Shown here: in pieces, positions 63,770 through 64,000 of the stretch
Numbering within the stretch: the first letter of the stretch is position 1
Layout: each line of letters starts with the position of its first letter
Assembly (NCBI GenBank): GCA_037447605.1
Contig: CM074806.1
Span: forward strand, 2,027,140-2,091,139
Origin: Zygnema circumcarinatum
Taxonomy: Eukaryota > Streptophyta > Zygnematophyceae > Zygnematales > Zygnemataceae
Direction of reading: 5' to 3'
Length of the DNA stretch: 64,000 nt
Translations under genes and position numbers: made by a program
Notes under the pieces: model-generated
Database searches by the model: none
What the model was told of the DNA's origin: nothing
Seen by the model: the letters and a program-made list of their open reading frames with translations, nothing else

Positions 63770-63905
63770 TTTTTTTTTTTTTTATATAGAAGCCAATTCA
63801 CACACACACACACATACTGTAACAAACCTGCCAACTGCAAGGTTTGAACACAAGACCTCCCGGTACCCACACCAGTGCGTTTACCATTAAAAGGCAACCG
63901 CGGAT
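63770..63905 (-). mobile_element. Possible tRNA-derived SINE or tRNA-like pseudogene
   Basis: Read on the minus strand, a tRNA-like head (CCGCGGTTGCC...TGGTAAACGC...GTACCGGGAGG) carries a B-box-like TGTTCAAACC about 55 bases in. It is followed by unrelated DNA, a (TG)n tract at 63799-63815, and an A run near 63770. The order fits a SINE. A tRNA cloverleaf does not close fully. Confidence 0.35.
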
Positions 63906-64000
63906 GTAAATACTAGGCCATACAACACATCTATAGCGTTTCGCTACATTCCTCCCCACCTAAACCCGAGGGCTGCGTCCTCGGCGCACTCAAGGGATTT

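Overview
The window is nuclear DNA from a green-lineage eukaryote, most likely a streptophyte alga or a non-flowering land plant. Evidence: genes split by GT-AG introns of roughly 50-1100 bp, a plant-type karyogamy protein (GEX1), the plant peroxin-like APEM9, a CXIP4-type zinc-knuckle protein, a plant universal stress protein, two organelle-type PPR proteins, and an intron-containing histone H3 with mixed H3.1/H3.3 marker residues. No species could be fixed from sequence alone. Several exon chains were rebuilt by hand; where stated, their splice phases close into one open frame.

Layout: 0.3-4.2 kb GEX1 (minus); 4.75-7.2 kb APEM9 (plus), divergent from GEX1; 8.4-9.4 kb CXIP4 (minus, one exon); 9.9-14.0 kb an unrecognised multi-exon gene (plus) ending in a coiled coil; 14-17.4 kb repeat-rich DNA with a foldback element; 17.5-18.15 kb histone H3 (minus) with a small related MITE upstream; about 20.4-27.4 kb a long coiled-coil gene (minus), probably plastid-targeted; 28.7 kb a poly-C run holding an assembly gap; 29.1-31.8 kb a dual-specificity phosphatase (minus); 32.8-35.4 kb an SR45a/Tra2-like RRM gene (plus) with two alternative copies of its last exon; 39.4-41.2 kb a universal stress protein (plus); 42.9-46.4 kb an O-fucosyltransferase-like membrane protein (minus); 48.8-51.3 kb a PPR-SMR protein (plus); 53.4-53.9 kb a CGR1/CCDC86-type ribosome-biogenesis protein (minus); 55.3-62.1 kb a 14-exon PPR protein (minus); 62.6-63.9 kb tandem repeats, hairpins and a possible SINE.

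The genes are mostly unrelated housekeeping and organelle functions, not a cluster. Several stand head to head across 0.5-1 kb (GEX1/APEM9, CXIP4/unknown, phosphatase/RRM gene), so promoters may be shared. The most interesting points are the duplicated, equal-length 142-nt exon that supplies the second half of an RRM, a family of TA-flanked elements with GGGGG-GTCA ends, and promoter-like tandem repeats next to the large PPR gene.
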